The notes under the pieces are model-generated. The model had not been told where the DNA came from. It did not search any database and worked only from the letters and a program-made list of their open reading frames with translations. This document shows, piece after piece, positions 28,534 through 36,005 of a DNA stretch of 42,496 nucleotides. A program made the translations under genes and the position numbers. This stretch comes from an uncultured Gemmatimonadota bacterium. Its GTDB lineage: Bacteria; Latescibacterota; UBA2968; UBA8231. How positions within the stretch are numbered: position 1 is the stretch's first letter; the number at the start of each line of letters is the position of its first letter. The stretch covers positions 1 through 42,496 of the forward strand of contig CAITNQ010000052.1 of assembly GCA_903893785.1 (NCBI GenBank). The letters run 5' to 3'.

Positions 28534-29687
28534 CGCGGCGGGTCAGGAGCCTGAACCGCAGTGCTGTCACGGGGGGCGGTTGGCGCTGGCGGGTTGATCA
28601 GGCTGACGCCGCTCTTGGTGGCGCGGAACCGCAGAATGCTCTTGGGGTCGCCCAGCCGGCTGTCGGCGATGGGTTGGCCCTGCAGCCAGTAACGCAGGCC
28701 CCTGGCCTTGCCGGCGTGAACCACCAGGCCCTCGGCGTGGCGCCAGGTGCGCTGACTGCCCGGCACCAGAGTGCCCTGAAACACCACCCGATCGCCGGCC
28801 ATGACCTGCACCCAGGTGCTGTCCCGCGCCTGCACCGACAGCACCACATCGCGATCGCCGGCCGCGACCACGGGCGGGAACACCCCGCTCTCCGCCGCCG
28901 GGGGCGCCGTTGCTGCCGCGGTGCCGGTGGCCGGCGGCCCTGCGGTTGACGGGGCGGGGCCCGAGGGCGACATCGCGGCCGTTGGTTGGGCTGTCCCGCC
29001 TACGGCGGCGGCCGATAGACTGGCGTCGGTTCCGGCCGGACCGGCCGCCATGCCACTGACTGTGGCTGGCGGCATGGCGGTGGCCGACTCGGGCATGGGA
29101 GCGGGCTGCGCTGGCGCTTCGTCCGTCCGCACCGGCATGGTCAGGGCGGCACCGCTGCTGATGGTATCGGTGGCGCGCGCGGGCGCCGCCGCTTCTGCAG
29201 CGGCGGGAGCTTCGGTCCGAGGCCGCGTCGATGCGGGCGGATGCTCGGGTGGTACCGGCAGCTCGGTGCGCAGTTCATCACTATCCGGGCCGTCGTCGCC
29301 GCCGCGTGTCAGCAGAACATAGACCGCCGCCAGGGCCACCACTCCCAGGGCAGCGATCGCCATGCGCAGGCCCCAGCTGGCGTGGGGCCGGGGCCGTGTC
29401 ATTGGCGCCGGGGGCGGCGGTGCAGTCGCCACGCGCAAGGCTTCGGCCTCGGCATATTGGCGTTCCAGCGGGGCCAGCACCTGGGCCGGATCCAAGCGCA
29501 GATAGCCCACGTACGAGCGCAGGGCCAGGCGGAGGAAGGGCGGCTCGATAACGTCGAAGCGCCCTTCCTCCAGGGCGCCGATGACGTTGATGCTCAGGCC
29601 GGTCTTGCGGCGCACATCCTCCGTACTGACCCCGAGTTCGGCGCGCGCCTGGCGCAGCAGCTCGGCCACCTTCTGCTCTTCGCTCAT
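28530..29687 (-). CDS. RodZ-like helix-turn-helix membrane protein
   Basis: 385 residues. An N-terminal HTH_25/Cro-type domain (about 8-75; LLRQARAELGVSTEDVRRKTG and PPFLRLALRSYVGYLRLDP) lies in the cytoplasm. One transmembrane helix (about 107-127, MAIAALGVVALAAVYVLL) follows, then a Pro/Ala-rich periplasmic linker of some 130 residues and a DUF4115 domain (about 270-360). This is the RodZ architecture, which couples MreB to cell-shape control, but no mreB is present here, so the name is not assigned. The ATG at 29687 overlaps the maf stop (ATGA). Confidence 0.88.
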   Translation of the reverse strand: MSEEQKVAELLRQARAELGVSTEDVRRKTGLSINVIGALEEGRFDVIEPPFLRLALRSYVGYLRLDPAQVLAPLERQYAEAEALRVATAPPPPAPMTRPRPHASWGLRMAIAALGVVALAAVYVLLTRGGDDGPDSDELRTELPVPPEHPPASTRPRTEAPAAAEAAAPARATDTISSGAALTMPVRTDEAPAQPAPMPESATAMPPATVSGMAAGPAGTDASLSAAAVGGTAQPTAAMSPSGPAPSTAGPPATGTAAATAPPAAESGVFPPVVAAGDRDVVLSVQARDSTWVQVMAGDRVVFQGTLVPGSQRTWRHAEGLVVHAGKARGLRYWLQGQPIADSRLGDPKSILRFRATKSGVSLINPPAPTAPRDSTAVQAPDPPR

Positions 29688-30322
29688 TCGACCGTCACCG
29701 TTGTCTGGCTGGCTGTCGGGAACCGGTAACCAGCTGCCGCCAGCAGCCGGCAAAGCCGCTCCAGGGGCAGACCGACGACATTATAATAACAACCCTCGAT
29801 CCGCTCAATGAAACGGGCCCCGAGTCCCTGGATTCCATAGGCGCCGGCCTTGTCCAGCGGCTCGCCGCTGGCAACGTAGGCGGCGATCTCCGGGTTCGAC
29901 AAGGGCCGCATGCGCACAACGGTGACGGCTGCGTCGAGGTGCTCACTGCCATCGGCGGCGACGACGCACACGCCGGTGTACACTCGGTGCGTGCGCCCGG
30001 CCAGGGATGCCAGCATCGCGGCCGCCGCGTCGGCGTCGGCGGGCTTTCCCAGCATGTTCCGGCCGCGGTACACCACGGTATCGGCGCCGACGATCAGGTG
30101 CGGTTGGCGGGGGGTTCCGGCCGCCGCCAGCAGGCGATGTACCGCCCGCGCCTTGAAGCGCGCCGAGGCTGCGGCGAACTCGGCCGGCGGGGCCCCGTTG
30201 GGCACTGGTTCGGGTTCCGGGCTGACCACCTGCTCGAAGGTCAGGCCCAGCTGGCGCAGCAAGGCAGCACGTCGCGGCGATGCCGATGCCAGCACTAGGC
30301 GCGGGTCCGCGGCCGGGATCAC
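29684..30322 (-). CDS. maf: Maf-family nucleotide pyrophosphatase
   Basis: 212 residues. Maf proteins hydrolyse non-canonical or modified nucleoside triphosphates (dTTP/UTP-type or m7GTP-type). Seen: LVLASASPRRAALLRQLGL at the N-terminus, the catalytic GADTVVY, LGKPAD, and SGEPLDKAGAYGIQGLGA. The QG-rich YGIQG stretch favours the YhdE-like dTTP/UTP group. The GTG at 30322 overlaps the dtd stop (GTGA) and puts LVLASASPRR at the usual distance. Confidence 0.94.
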   Translation of the reverse strand: MIPAADPRLVLASASPRRAALLRQLGLTFEQVVSPEPEPVPNGAPPAEFAAASARFKARAVHRLLAAAGTPRQPHLIVGADTVVYRGRNMLGKPADADAAAAMLASLAGRTHRVYTGVCVVAADGSEHLDAAVTVVRMRPLSNPEIAAYVASGEPLDKAGAYGIQGLGARFIERIEGCYYNVVGLPLERLCRLLAAAGYRFPTASQTTVTVE

Positions 30323-30759
30323 GGGCTCTCCACCAGCAGGGTCACCGGACCGTCGTTGCACAACTCCACCTCCATGTGCGCACCGAATTCGCCTTCGGCC
30401 ACGGTCAGGCCACTGGCGCGCAGAGCTTCGACAAAGCGCCGGTACAGGGGCTCGGCAGTGGCCGGCAGCGCCGCCTCGGTGAAACTGGGTCGCCGCCCGC
30501 GGCGGCAGTCGCCATATAGCGTGAACTGCGAGATCGCCAGTACCTGGCCGCCGATGTCCACGACCGAGCGGTTCATCTTCCCCTCGTCGTCAGCGAAGAC
30601 GCGCAGGTGCAGGCACTTGTCGGCGCAGAAGCTCACGGCGGTCGCGTCGTCGCCCTGCCGCAGGCCTACCAGCAGCAGCAGACCGGGGCCTATCTCGCCG
30701 AGCGGGCGGTCCGCGGTGCGGACGCGCGCCCAGGTGACGCGCTGGACCAAGATTCTCAA
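30319..30759 (-). CDS. dtd: D-aminoacyl-tRNA deacylase
   Basis: 146 residues, typical for DTD. It removes D-amino acids or glycine wrongly attached to tRNA. Diagnostic motifs are SQFTLYGD (about residues 77-84) and NDGPVT near the C-terminus. The start is TTG at 30759 with a strong GGAGGA five bases upstream, which decides it. It opens a four-gene overlapping run (dtd-maf-rodZ-like-priA) whose promoter may be the AT-rich island 180 bases upstream. Confidence 0.96.
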   Translation of the reverse strand: MRILVQRVTWARVRTADRPLGEIGPGLLLLVGLRQGDDATAVSFCADKCLHLRVFADDEGKMNRSVVDIGGQVLAISQFTLYGDCRRGRRPSFTEAALPATAEPLYRRFVEALRASGLTVAEGEFGAHMEVELCNDGPVTLLVESP

Positions 30760-30930
30760 CGGGTTCCTCCGGCTGCGCGCCGCACTCGGCGCGAGTAGCG
30801 GTGCAAGCGGCTGGCCGAGGCCCGGGCGGGTCTGCCCGCCGCCGTGGGGCGGGCCCGGCGCGGTGCATCGCCAGGCAAACCAAGGTAGCCGTCCGGGCCT
30901 GTCCAGGGCGCCGCGATCGGGCCACCCAAT

Positions 30931-30972
30931 GCAGGGTTTAAATAATTGCCAGACTGTAAATTACGGACCAAG
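30931..30972 (-). promoter_or_regulatory. AT-rich promoter-like island upstream of dtd
   Basis: Within very GC-rich DNA, 30937-30964 is strikingly AT-rich. On the - strand it offers TTTACA (30955-30960, five of six -35 positions) and AATTAT (30942-30947), with TTGGTC (30966-30971) 18 bases from the latter; no pair is ideal. It lies 55-95 bases beyond the lptD stop and 180 bases before dtd. The intervening 30760-30930 has no gene but several GC hairpins (e.g. GGCGGG 30825-30830 with CCCGCC 30835-30840), so a structured leader is possible. Confidence 0.35.
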
Positions 30973-31026
30973 TGAAGGCCCCGCAACGGCGGCTCGAAGG
31001 TGGCGGGGGCGCGGTCTGGCGCTGGC

Positions 31027-33582
31027 TCAGAGCCGGGCATCGCCGCGCTCGAGGCGGATCTGCGGCAGGTCGCGCAGCTGTGCCTTGAAGTAAAACACGC
31101 GGCCGCGGTCCAAACGGTTGGGCTCCAGGCTGAGGGAGGCGGTCCAGTCGTGGAACTCGCGCTGGATCGACAGCAGTTCAGACGTGATCCGGGCCCGCGC
31201 CAGCAGCGGATTACTCGGGCTGTAGAGGTTGTAGTTGATCGAGTAGTCCACGCGCCACCGCGGCTGCGGCTGCGGGCTGCCTGAGACCAGCGTCCTGCCC
31301 AGGCCTAGGTTGGTGGCCAGGCGCACCCATGAGCGGGGTCCGCCCGGGCGTGTCTGCGTGTAGTAGTGCACTAACTGCAGCGACCCCGGCGCCGTGGCGG
31401 CGGACGGGCTTGCCATGCCGGCCAGGTACGATCCCTGCGAGCCGCGGTACGCGTCGAAGCCACTGAACGTACCGGCGACCGTGCCCGTGCCAGCGTTGCC
31501 CCGGCTGGCGCGGCTCCACTGCAACTGTGTCCGGACCTCCAGTTGTCGCCGTCGGGGCGCCAGGTGGAACTGGTTCAGATCATCGTAGAATTCCGAACGG
31601 ACGGTCAGGCGCGTGTCCAGACGCTGTCCGGCGGCAACGCTGACCGCGGTTACCAGGTCGGCGAGTGGCCGCACCTTGGCGTCCAGGTCATAGCTGCTGC
31701 TGAAGTCGACCTGTGCCAGCCGGATCTTGCTTTCCTCTTCGCCGCGTTCGACCTTGGCCCAGATGGTGTTGTCCAGGCGCAGGTCCAGGCGACGGTGCTG
31801 TTGCCAGTCACTGGCCGCGCCGCCGAAGCCCAGGACGCCGCCGGTGTCGCTGCGGGCGGCCTGCCAGGACAGCGCCACGTTGGGTTTGGCCACATGCCGC
31901 ACTGCCGCCAGCTGGCCCCAATGGGGCTGGAACAGGCCGTACAGGGTCTGGGTCAGCGTTGCCGTCGCGCTGAACTGGTCGTTGCGCCGCGAAGCGATCC
32001 GACGACTGCCCAAGTCGGCGTCCTGCCAGGTTTCGCTGAGGCTGGGGGACAGCTGCAGCCAGGGCAGGGGCTTGTGCTGCGACGACAGCCGCAGGTCCAG
32101 GTCGGCGCTGGTGGTGGTCGAGGTGTCATAGGCCGTCGAGCGTGCCGCGTGACGCAGCCGCAGCCCGGTGTCAAGGTACAGCTGTCGGTACCAGGCGTCG
32201 CTGCTGCTGGTGGGCGCGGTGGCGGCGTCGGTCCCCCAGGCGGCGGTGGCGGGCCGCCCGAAAACAGCCTGCCGGGCCCGGCGCAGGCTGAGCTCGGGCA
32301 GCACCATGTCGGCGGTGCGCGTGTCCAGGTTGCGCGTCTGGCTGGCGCTCACACTCAAGGTATTGCCCGAGCGCGGCCACCGCTTGTTCAGGCTCAGGTT
32401 GGAGCGCAGGGTGCGATTCAGGCGGTCCAGCAGGTTGGTGCTGTTGTCCTGCCCGAAGGTGCGGTTGCTCTGCAGCGTTCCCGAGCCGCGGAGCTGGGTG
32501 GTCGGGCTGATCTCCTGGCTGTGCTGGGCTTCAAGCCGCCAGGCGCGCGACACGGTACTGCCATCCTGCCGGTTCTCCCACTGGGCCGTGATGCGGCCAT
32601 TCCAGCGATAGCGTCGGGCGTGCACCAGAGTCCCCTGCGCCAGCCAGCCCGACTGCTGCCTGAGGTCGGCGGACAGGGTCAGATCCCAGTACGGGCTGGG
32701 GGCCAGGTAGTACCCCAGATTGCGGATTTCCCACTCGCTGGCGCTGCTGCCATAGCGCAGGGCCCGCCGGCCGAAACTGGGGGTCAGCAGGCCCGACTGC
32801 CGGTCCTGGCGCAGAGGGAAGACGTAGAAGGGCACCCACAGGAGCGGCACGCCGCCGACCCGCAGATACACGGGCCGGGCCACGGCCAGCTCGCCGGGGA
32901 TCACCTTGATCCGCGGACTGAAGAAGTCGAAGTGCGGGTGTTCCAGGTCGCACGTGGTGTACGATCCCCGAGCGACGCGGAATTCCCGGTCGCTGACCGC
33001 CACGATGCGCTGGCCAACGATGAAAGCCCGGTCGCGCCGGACGCGCCCCTGGACAACTGCGCCCTGCTCGCGCTTGAGGTCATACACAATGCGCTCGCCC
33101 CGCAGCACCTCCTCGCCGCGCTTCAGTTCGGGCGTGTCCCTGACAGCGCCGGTCGAATCGACCCCCCCCTGGGCCTCAACCACCTCGGCGGCCCGGCGAT
33201 AGATCATCTCGGCTGCGGTGAGCACGGTCTCGTGGTGCCGCACCTCGGCCGGATGGCCGCAGATCAGGATCGAGTCGCCGCCGTCACCATACACCACCAG
33301 GGTGTCGGCTTTGTACTCGAAACCGGCGCGCCGGTCGCGCTGGCGGATCTGGTCCAGCCGCTCCAGGGCAGCCGCCATCCCGGTGTCAACGGCGGCGCTG
33401 TCCGGGCCCGGCGGCGGGAACGGCGGGAGCGGGATGCCGGTACCCGGCGCCGCCATGGTGGTCGCCGGTTCAGTCGGGCCCCCGCGCGGTCCGGCCAATG
33501 CCGCGTTGTTCTGGGCCGTCCCAGGCCCGACGGCAACAGCACCCAACCACGCAGCGATCAAGGCCACGCGGCGCGGCTTCAT
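31027..33582 (-). CDS. lptD: LptD/OstA-like outer-membrane LPS-assembly protein
   Basis: 851 residues. A signal peptide (MKPRRVALIAAWLGAVAV, then GTAQ) is followed by a linker and an OstA/LptA-like beta-jellyroll (about 90-200; ADTLVVYGDG, GERIVYDLKREQGAVVQGRV). Then come family blocks VPLLWVPFYVFPLRQDRQSG and LLTPSFG, and about 550 residues of alternating beta strands that form the barrel. LptD inserts lipopolysaccharide into the outer leaflet, so its presence shows a diderm cell. It overlaps rlmB by four bases (ATGA). The LPS-type substrate is inferred from the family. Confidence 0.92.
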   Translation of the reverse strand: MKPRRVALIAAWLGAVAVGPGTAQNNAALAGPRGGPTEPATTMAAPGTGIPLPPFPPPGPDSAAVDTGMAAALERLDQIRQRDRRAGFEYKADTLVVYGDGGDSILICGHPAEVRHHETVLTAAEMIYRRAAEVVEAQGGVDSTGAVRDTPELKRGEEVLRGERIVYDLKREQGAVVQGRVRRDRAFIVGQRIVAVSDREFRVARGSYTTCDLEHPHFDFFSPRIKVIPGELAVARPVYLRVGGVPLLWVPFYVFPLRQDRQSGLLTPSFGRRALRYGSSASEWEIRNLGYYLAPSPYWDLTLSADLRQQSGWLAQGTLVHARRYRWNGRITAQWENRQDGSTVSRAWRLEAQHSQEISPTTQLRGSGTLQSNRTFGQDNSTNLLDRLNRTLRSNLSLNKRWPRSGNTLSVSASQTRNLDTRTADMVLPELSLRRARQAVFGRPATAAWGTDAATAPTSSSDAWYRQLYLDTGLRLRHAARSTAYDTSTTTSADLDLRLSSQHKPLPWLQLSPSLSETWQDADLGSRRIASRRNDQFSATATLTQTLYGLFQPHWGQLAAVRHVAKPNVALSWQAARSDTGGVLGFGGAASDWQQHRRLDLRLDNTIWAKVERGEEESKIRLAQVDFSSSYDLDAKVRPLADLVTAVSVAAGQRLDTRLTVRSEFYDDLNQFHLAPRRRQLEVRTQLQWSRASRGNAGTGTVAGTFSGFDAYRGSQGSYLAGMASPSAATAPGSLQLVHYYTQTRPGGPRSWVRLATNLGLGRTLVSGSPQPQPRWRVDYSINYNLYSPSNPLLARARITSELLSIQREFHDWTASLSLEPNRLDRGRVFYFKAQLRDLPQIRLERGDARL

Positions 33583-34322
33583 CCGCCGGCTCGCTGTCGG
33601 TAGACCTCGTAGAGAACGATGCCCGCCGCCACGGAGGCATTGAGCGACCCCACTTCATGCCTCCCCATGGGGATCTGCACCAGGTGGTCGCAGACCTCGC
33701 GCACCAGCCGCCGCAGGCCCGTTCCCTCGCTGCCGACAACCACCGCCGTGGGGCCCCGCAGGTCGACACCGTGGAAGGGCATCGGCGCACCGGCATCGAG
33801 CCCCGTCACCCAGTACCCTTGCTGCTTGGCTTCCGCCAGTGCGCGCGCCATGTTGGTCACCCGACACACCGGCAGGTGGTCGGCGGCCCCGGCGGCGGCC
33901 TTGACCGCCGCGCCCGTCAGGCCAGCCCCGCCGCGAGCCTGGATGACCACGCCATCGGCACCCGTGGCATGCGCGGTGCGCACGATGGCTCCCAGGTTGT
34001 GCGGGTCCTGAATCTGGTCCAGGAAGACGAGGAAACCGCAGCGGCCGCTGTCGGCGTTGAGCAGCTGGTCCAACTCGGCATAGGTGCGGGCGGCCATCAC
34101 CGCCACTACCCCCTGATGGTCCAGGCCGGCCAGTTGGTCCAACCGCTGGCGTTCCTCGACGACAAAGGGAATGCGCTGCTCCCGCGCCAGGGCGAACAAT
34201 TCGTCGATGGCTGGCCCGTGGCTGCCGCGGGCGACCAGCAGGCGATGGCAGGAGCGGCCGCTGCGCAGCGCTTCGCGCACTGGGTGGCGGCCGTAGACCA
34301 GGTCTTCGGGTTCAGCAGGCAT
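33579..34322 (-). CDS. rlmB: TrmH/SpoU-family 23S rRNA 2'-O-methyltransferase (RlmB-like)
   Basis: 247 residues. An N-terminal substrate-binding domain (LVYGRHPVREALRSGR) precedes the SPOUT knot: motif 1 DPHNLGAIVRTAHATGA, motif 2 VVVGSEGTGLRRLV, motif 3 IPMGRHEVGSLNASVAAG. This is the RlmB/TrmH signature; it methylates a ribose in the 23S rRNA peptidyl-transferase region using SAM. The exact target base is inferred from family membership. The ATG at 34322 leads straight into the 800-base region without established genes. Confidence 0.94.
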   Translation of the reverse strand: MPAEPEDLVYGRHPVREALRSGRSCHRLLVARGSHGPAIDELFALAREQRIPFVVEERQRLDQLAGLDHQGVVAVMAARTYAELDQLLNADSGRCGFLVFLDQIQDPHNLGAIVRTAHATGADGVVIQARGGAGLTGAAVKAAAGAADHLPVCRVTNMARALAEAKQQGYWVTGLDAGAPMPFHGVDLRGPTAVVVGSEGTGLRRLVREVCDHLVQIPMGRHEVGSLNASVAAGIVLYEVYRQRAGG

Positions 34323-34398
34323 GGGGGGGTACCGGCACCGAGGATGGGGTAGGCAGGATATTCCGCCGCAGCGTTCCGGCAGGTCTCCCCGTATCAGC

Positions 34399-34415
34399 GA
34401 TTACTCCATGTAATC
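34399..34415. promoter_or_regulatory. Operator-like dyad GATTAC-N5-GTAATC
   Basis: GATTAC (34399-34404) and GTAATC (34410-34415) form a perfect inverted repeat around TCCAT, in a locally AT-rich patch 77 bases upstream of rlmB and 124 bases upstream of the 39-codon ORF. Size and symmetry fit a dimeric regulator site, but no regulator is identified. Confidence 0.35.
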
Positions 34416-34538
34416 AAACGACTTGGACTACCTGGTGCAACGTGGACCGCAGTTTGCTTGTGGGCTTGGTGCCCAAGTGCATTGAGGATGTGACCCCCGC
34501 AGGCCTGCTGACCCCTGCCAGGCCCGGAGCTGTGGCCT

Positions 34539-34658
34539 ATGCATACTGCCGCCCTGATCGGTGAACTGGTGTTGGCACTGGCCTGCTCGGTGGTCATCGG
34601 GCGCGCCTTGGCCGACGAACTGCACAGCCTGCGCCGGCGGCCGCGCTCGCCGGGCTGA
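34539..34658 (+). CDS. Possible 39-residue single-pass membrane protein
   Basis: ATG at 34539 to TGA at 34656 encodes 39 residues. A hydrophobic helix (about 4-22: AALIGELVLALACSVVIG) is followed by a strongly basic tail (SLRRRPRSPG), which would favour an N-out/C-in orientation. GGAG stands nine bases upstream of the ATG, a good ribosome-binding site. It is on the + strand, opposite to its neighbours. The 3' half (from residue 16) and the sequence after the stop are repeated twice downstream, where the tail stays readable to the same stop but lacks a start and the helix. I do not recognise a family, and chance occurrence in GC-rich DNA cannot be excluded. Confidence 0.4.
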   Translation: MHTAALIGELVLALACSVVIGRALADELHSLRRRPRSPG

Positions 34659-34990
34659 TCCCCAGGCCTCTGCCACCGCGACCTGACCGGCTGTTCGGGG
34701 CCTACCGGCCGTACGTCTCGGCGGTGCGGCCTGTCCTCGGTGCTCGCGGGTCATCGGGCGCGCCCTGGCCGACGAACTGCACAGCCTGCGTCGGCGGCCG
34801 CGCTCGCCGGGCTGATCCCCAGGCCGCGTCCACCGCGACCTGACCGGTTGTTCGGGGCGTACCGACCGTACGTTTCGGCGGTGCGGCCTGTCCTCGCTGC
34901 TCGCGAGTCATCGGTCTGCCCATGGCCGACGAACTGCACGGCCTGCGCCGGCGGCCGCGCTCGCCGGGCTGACCCCCGGGCCGCGTCCAC
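34584..34990. repeat. 157-bp tandem repeat, about 2.6 copies
   Basis: Unit 1 is 34584-34740, unit 2 is 34741-34897, and partial unit 3 is 34898-34990. Units 1 and 2 differ at roughly a dozen positions. The core GCCGACGAACTGCAC and the following GGCGGCCGCGCTCGCCGGGCT are common to all three apart from single changes. As 157 is not a multiple of three, the array cannot encode an in-frame repeat protein. Confidence 0.9.
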
Positions 34991-35121
34991 ATCCCCTTGC
35001 CGTGATTCCCAGCCCGTTGGCCGCCGGCTGCGTCGCTGAAGCCGGCCCTGCGTGCGGTGCCACCGGTCGGCTGGCCGCTAGCGCTGCGTCCGTGGGTTCG
35101 GCACGGGCTGGCAGGGGTAGG

Positions 35122-35940
35122 TCAGGGGCGATCGCGTGGCGGACCGGCAAACCCCTCACCGAAATCGAACCCGGCCCGGCCCCAATCGATACCGCCCTCG
35201 TCGAGCCGTCGCCGCAGGCGCCGCAGGGCTTCGTTGGCCGCTTTGTCTCCCGCGTTCGCTTCGGGCGGGTTAGCGGTAGGTGGCCCGCCGGCCGTCCGCT
35301 CGTGCCCCTTGGGCGGCGCTCCCGCACTGTCCAACGGGCGGTACGGCCGCAGCCCGCGGGCGGCAGACGCCCCGGCACCGCGGGGTGCCGGCGGCGCCGG
35401 GTCCATGCCAGGTCGACGGCCCAACCCCGGGCGAACCGGCGTGTCGGCGCTGCGCGGCCGATCCGGCCGCGGCGTCTGGGTTGCCGGAGGCGAGGGAGGA
35501 GCCGCCCACGGTTGCCCCGGTACCTCTGGTTCTCGTTCGCCGCCGGGTCCCGACCCGGGCTCGCGACCCGGCGCTGCCCACGGTTGGCCTTCGGCGCCGG
35601 GTTCGGGCTCGCCGCCACGCCGCCACCCCGTTTCCGGGCGCGGCGGCGGACTCGCCGCTCGGCGGCGACCCGGTGTCGTCGCGGGGCGCCGGGGCGGGTC
35701 GGTCTCGCCAGGGCCGGGCCGCAGGGGAGTGCCGTGACGCAGGTACGCCTCCACCTCCAACATGGCGGCGGCGCGCTCCCGCGGCGTTACGTCGCCCAGA
35801 CCCAAAATGGCGGCATTCAACTGCTCCAGCGTGCCGGCGCCCAGGCCAGTGAGCAGGGGGCGCACCCGGTCCTCGCCCAGCGCAATGAGGAACACGGCCA
35901 CCTTCTGCAGGCGGGTGAAGCGGTCGGCCGGCGAGCCCAT
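35122..35940 (-). CDS. Orphan FliG N-domain-like protein with Pro/Gly-rich disordered tail
   Basis: 272 residues from the ATG at 35940, which has GGAGG eight bases upstream. Residues 8-65 (LQKVAVFLIALGEDRVRPLL, then LEQLNAAILGLGDVTPRE and MLEVEAYLRHG) resemble the FliG N-terminal domain (family KxxxLLxxxGEDRAAEVxKHL...). The rest is Pro/Gly/Arg-rich and presumably unstructured, with two copies of GQPWAAP and many PGRRP-type stretches. A short charged C-terminus (NEALRRLRRRLDEGGIDW) may form a helix. FliG_M and FliG_C are absent and no flagellar genes are nearby. It follows mutS after 65 bases. It might be an adaptor for a FliF-like or other membrane partner; function unknown. Confidence 0.7.
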   Translation of the reverse strand: MGSPADRFTRLQKVAVFLIALGEDRVRPLLTGLGAGTLEQLNAAILGLGDVTPRERAAAMLEVEAYLRHGTPLRPGPGETDPPRRPATTPGRRRAASPPPRPETGWRRGGEPEPGAEGQPWAAPGREPGSGPGGEREPEVPGQPWAAPPSPPATQTPRPDRPRSADTPVRPGLGRRPGMDPAPPAPRGAGASAARGLRPYRPLDSAGAPPKGHERTAGGPPTANPPEANAGDKAANEALRRLRRRLDEGGIDWGRAGFDFGEGFAGPPRDRP

Positions 35941-36005
35941 GGCATGCCTCCGGTTGGAACATGAGCACTGCGTCCTGGCCGGCCTAGGGCGGCCCGGGCC
36001 CAGAG

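Larger units (their letters stand above)
34323..35121. other. 799-base stretch without an established gene
   Basis: Between the start of rlmB and the stop of the FliG-N-like gene I see only a GATTAC/GTAATC dyad (34399-34415), a CTTGG-TGC-CCAAG dyad near 34467, a possible 39-codon ORF (34539-34658) and 2.6 copies of a 157-bp tandem repeat (34584-34990). Long open frames here change frame at every repeat and resemble nothing. Positions 34991-35121 hold nothing I can name. No tRNA-like cloverleaf was seen. Confidence 0.7.

Noticed and set aside
31543..33603. 686-codon open frame on the + strand opposite lptD
   Set aside because: Antisense shadow of a well-supported gene; composition is Gly/Gln/Val-rich without any recognisable motif.
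34584..34990. CRISPR array
   Set aside because: Units are 157 bp, contiguous and without unique spacers; no cas genes are present.
34394..34992. - strand frames containing repeated ARRARPPAQAVQFVG
   Set aside because: The 157-bp period is not a multiple of three, so the peptide hops between frames; this is a DNA-level repeat, not a repeat protein.
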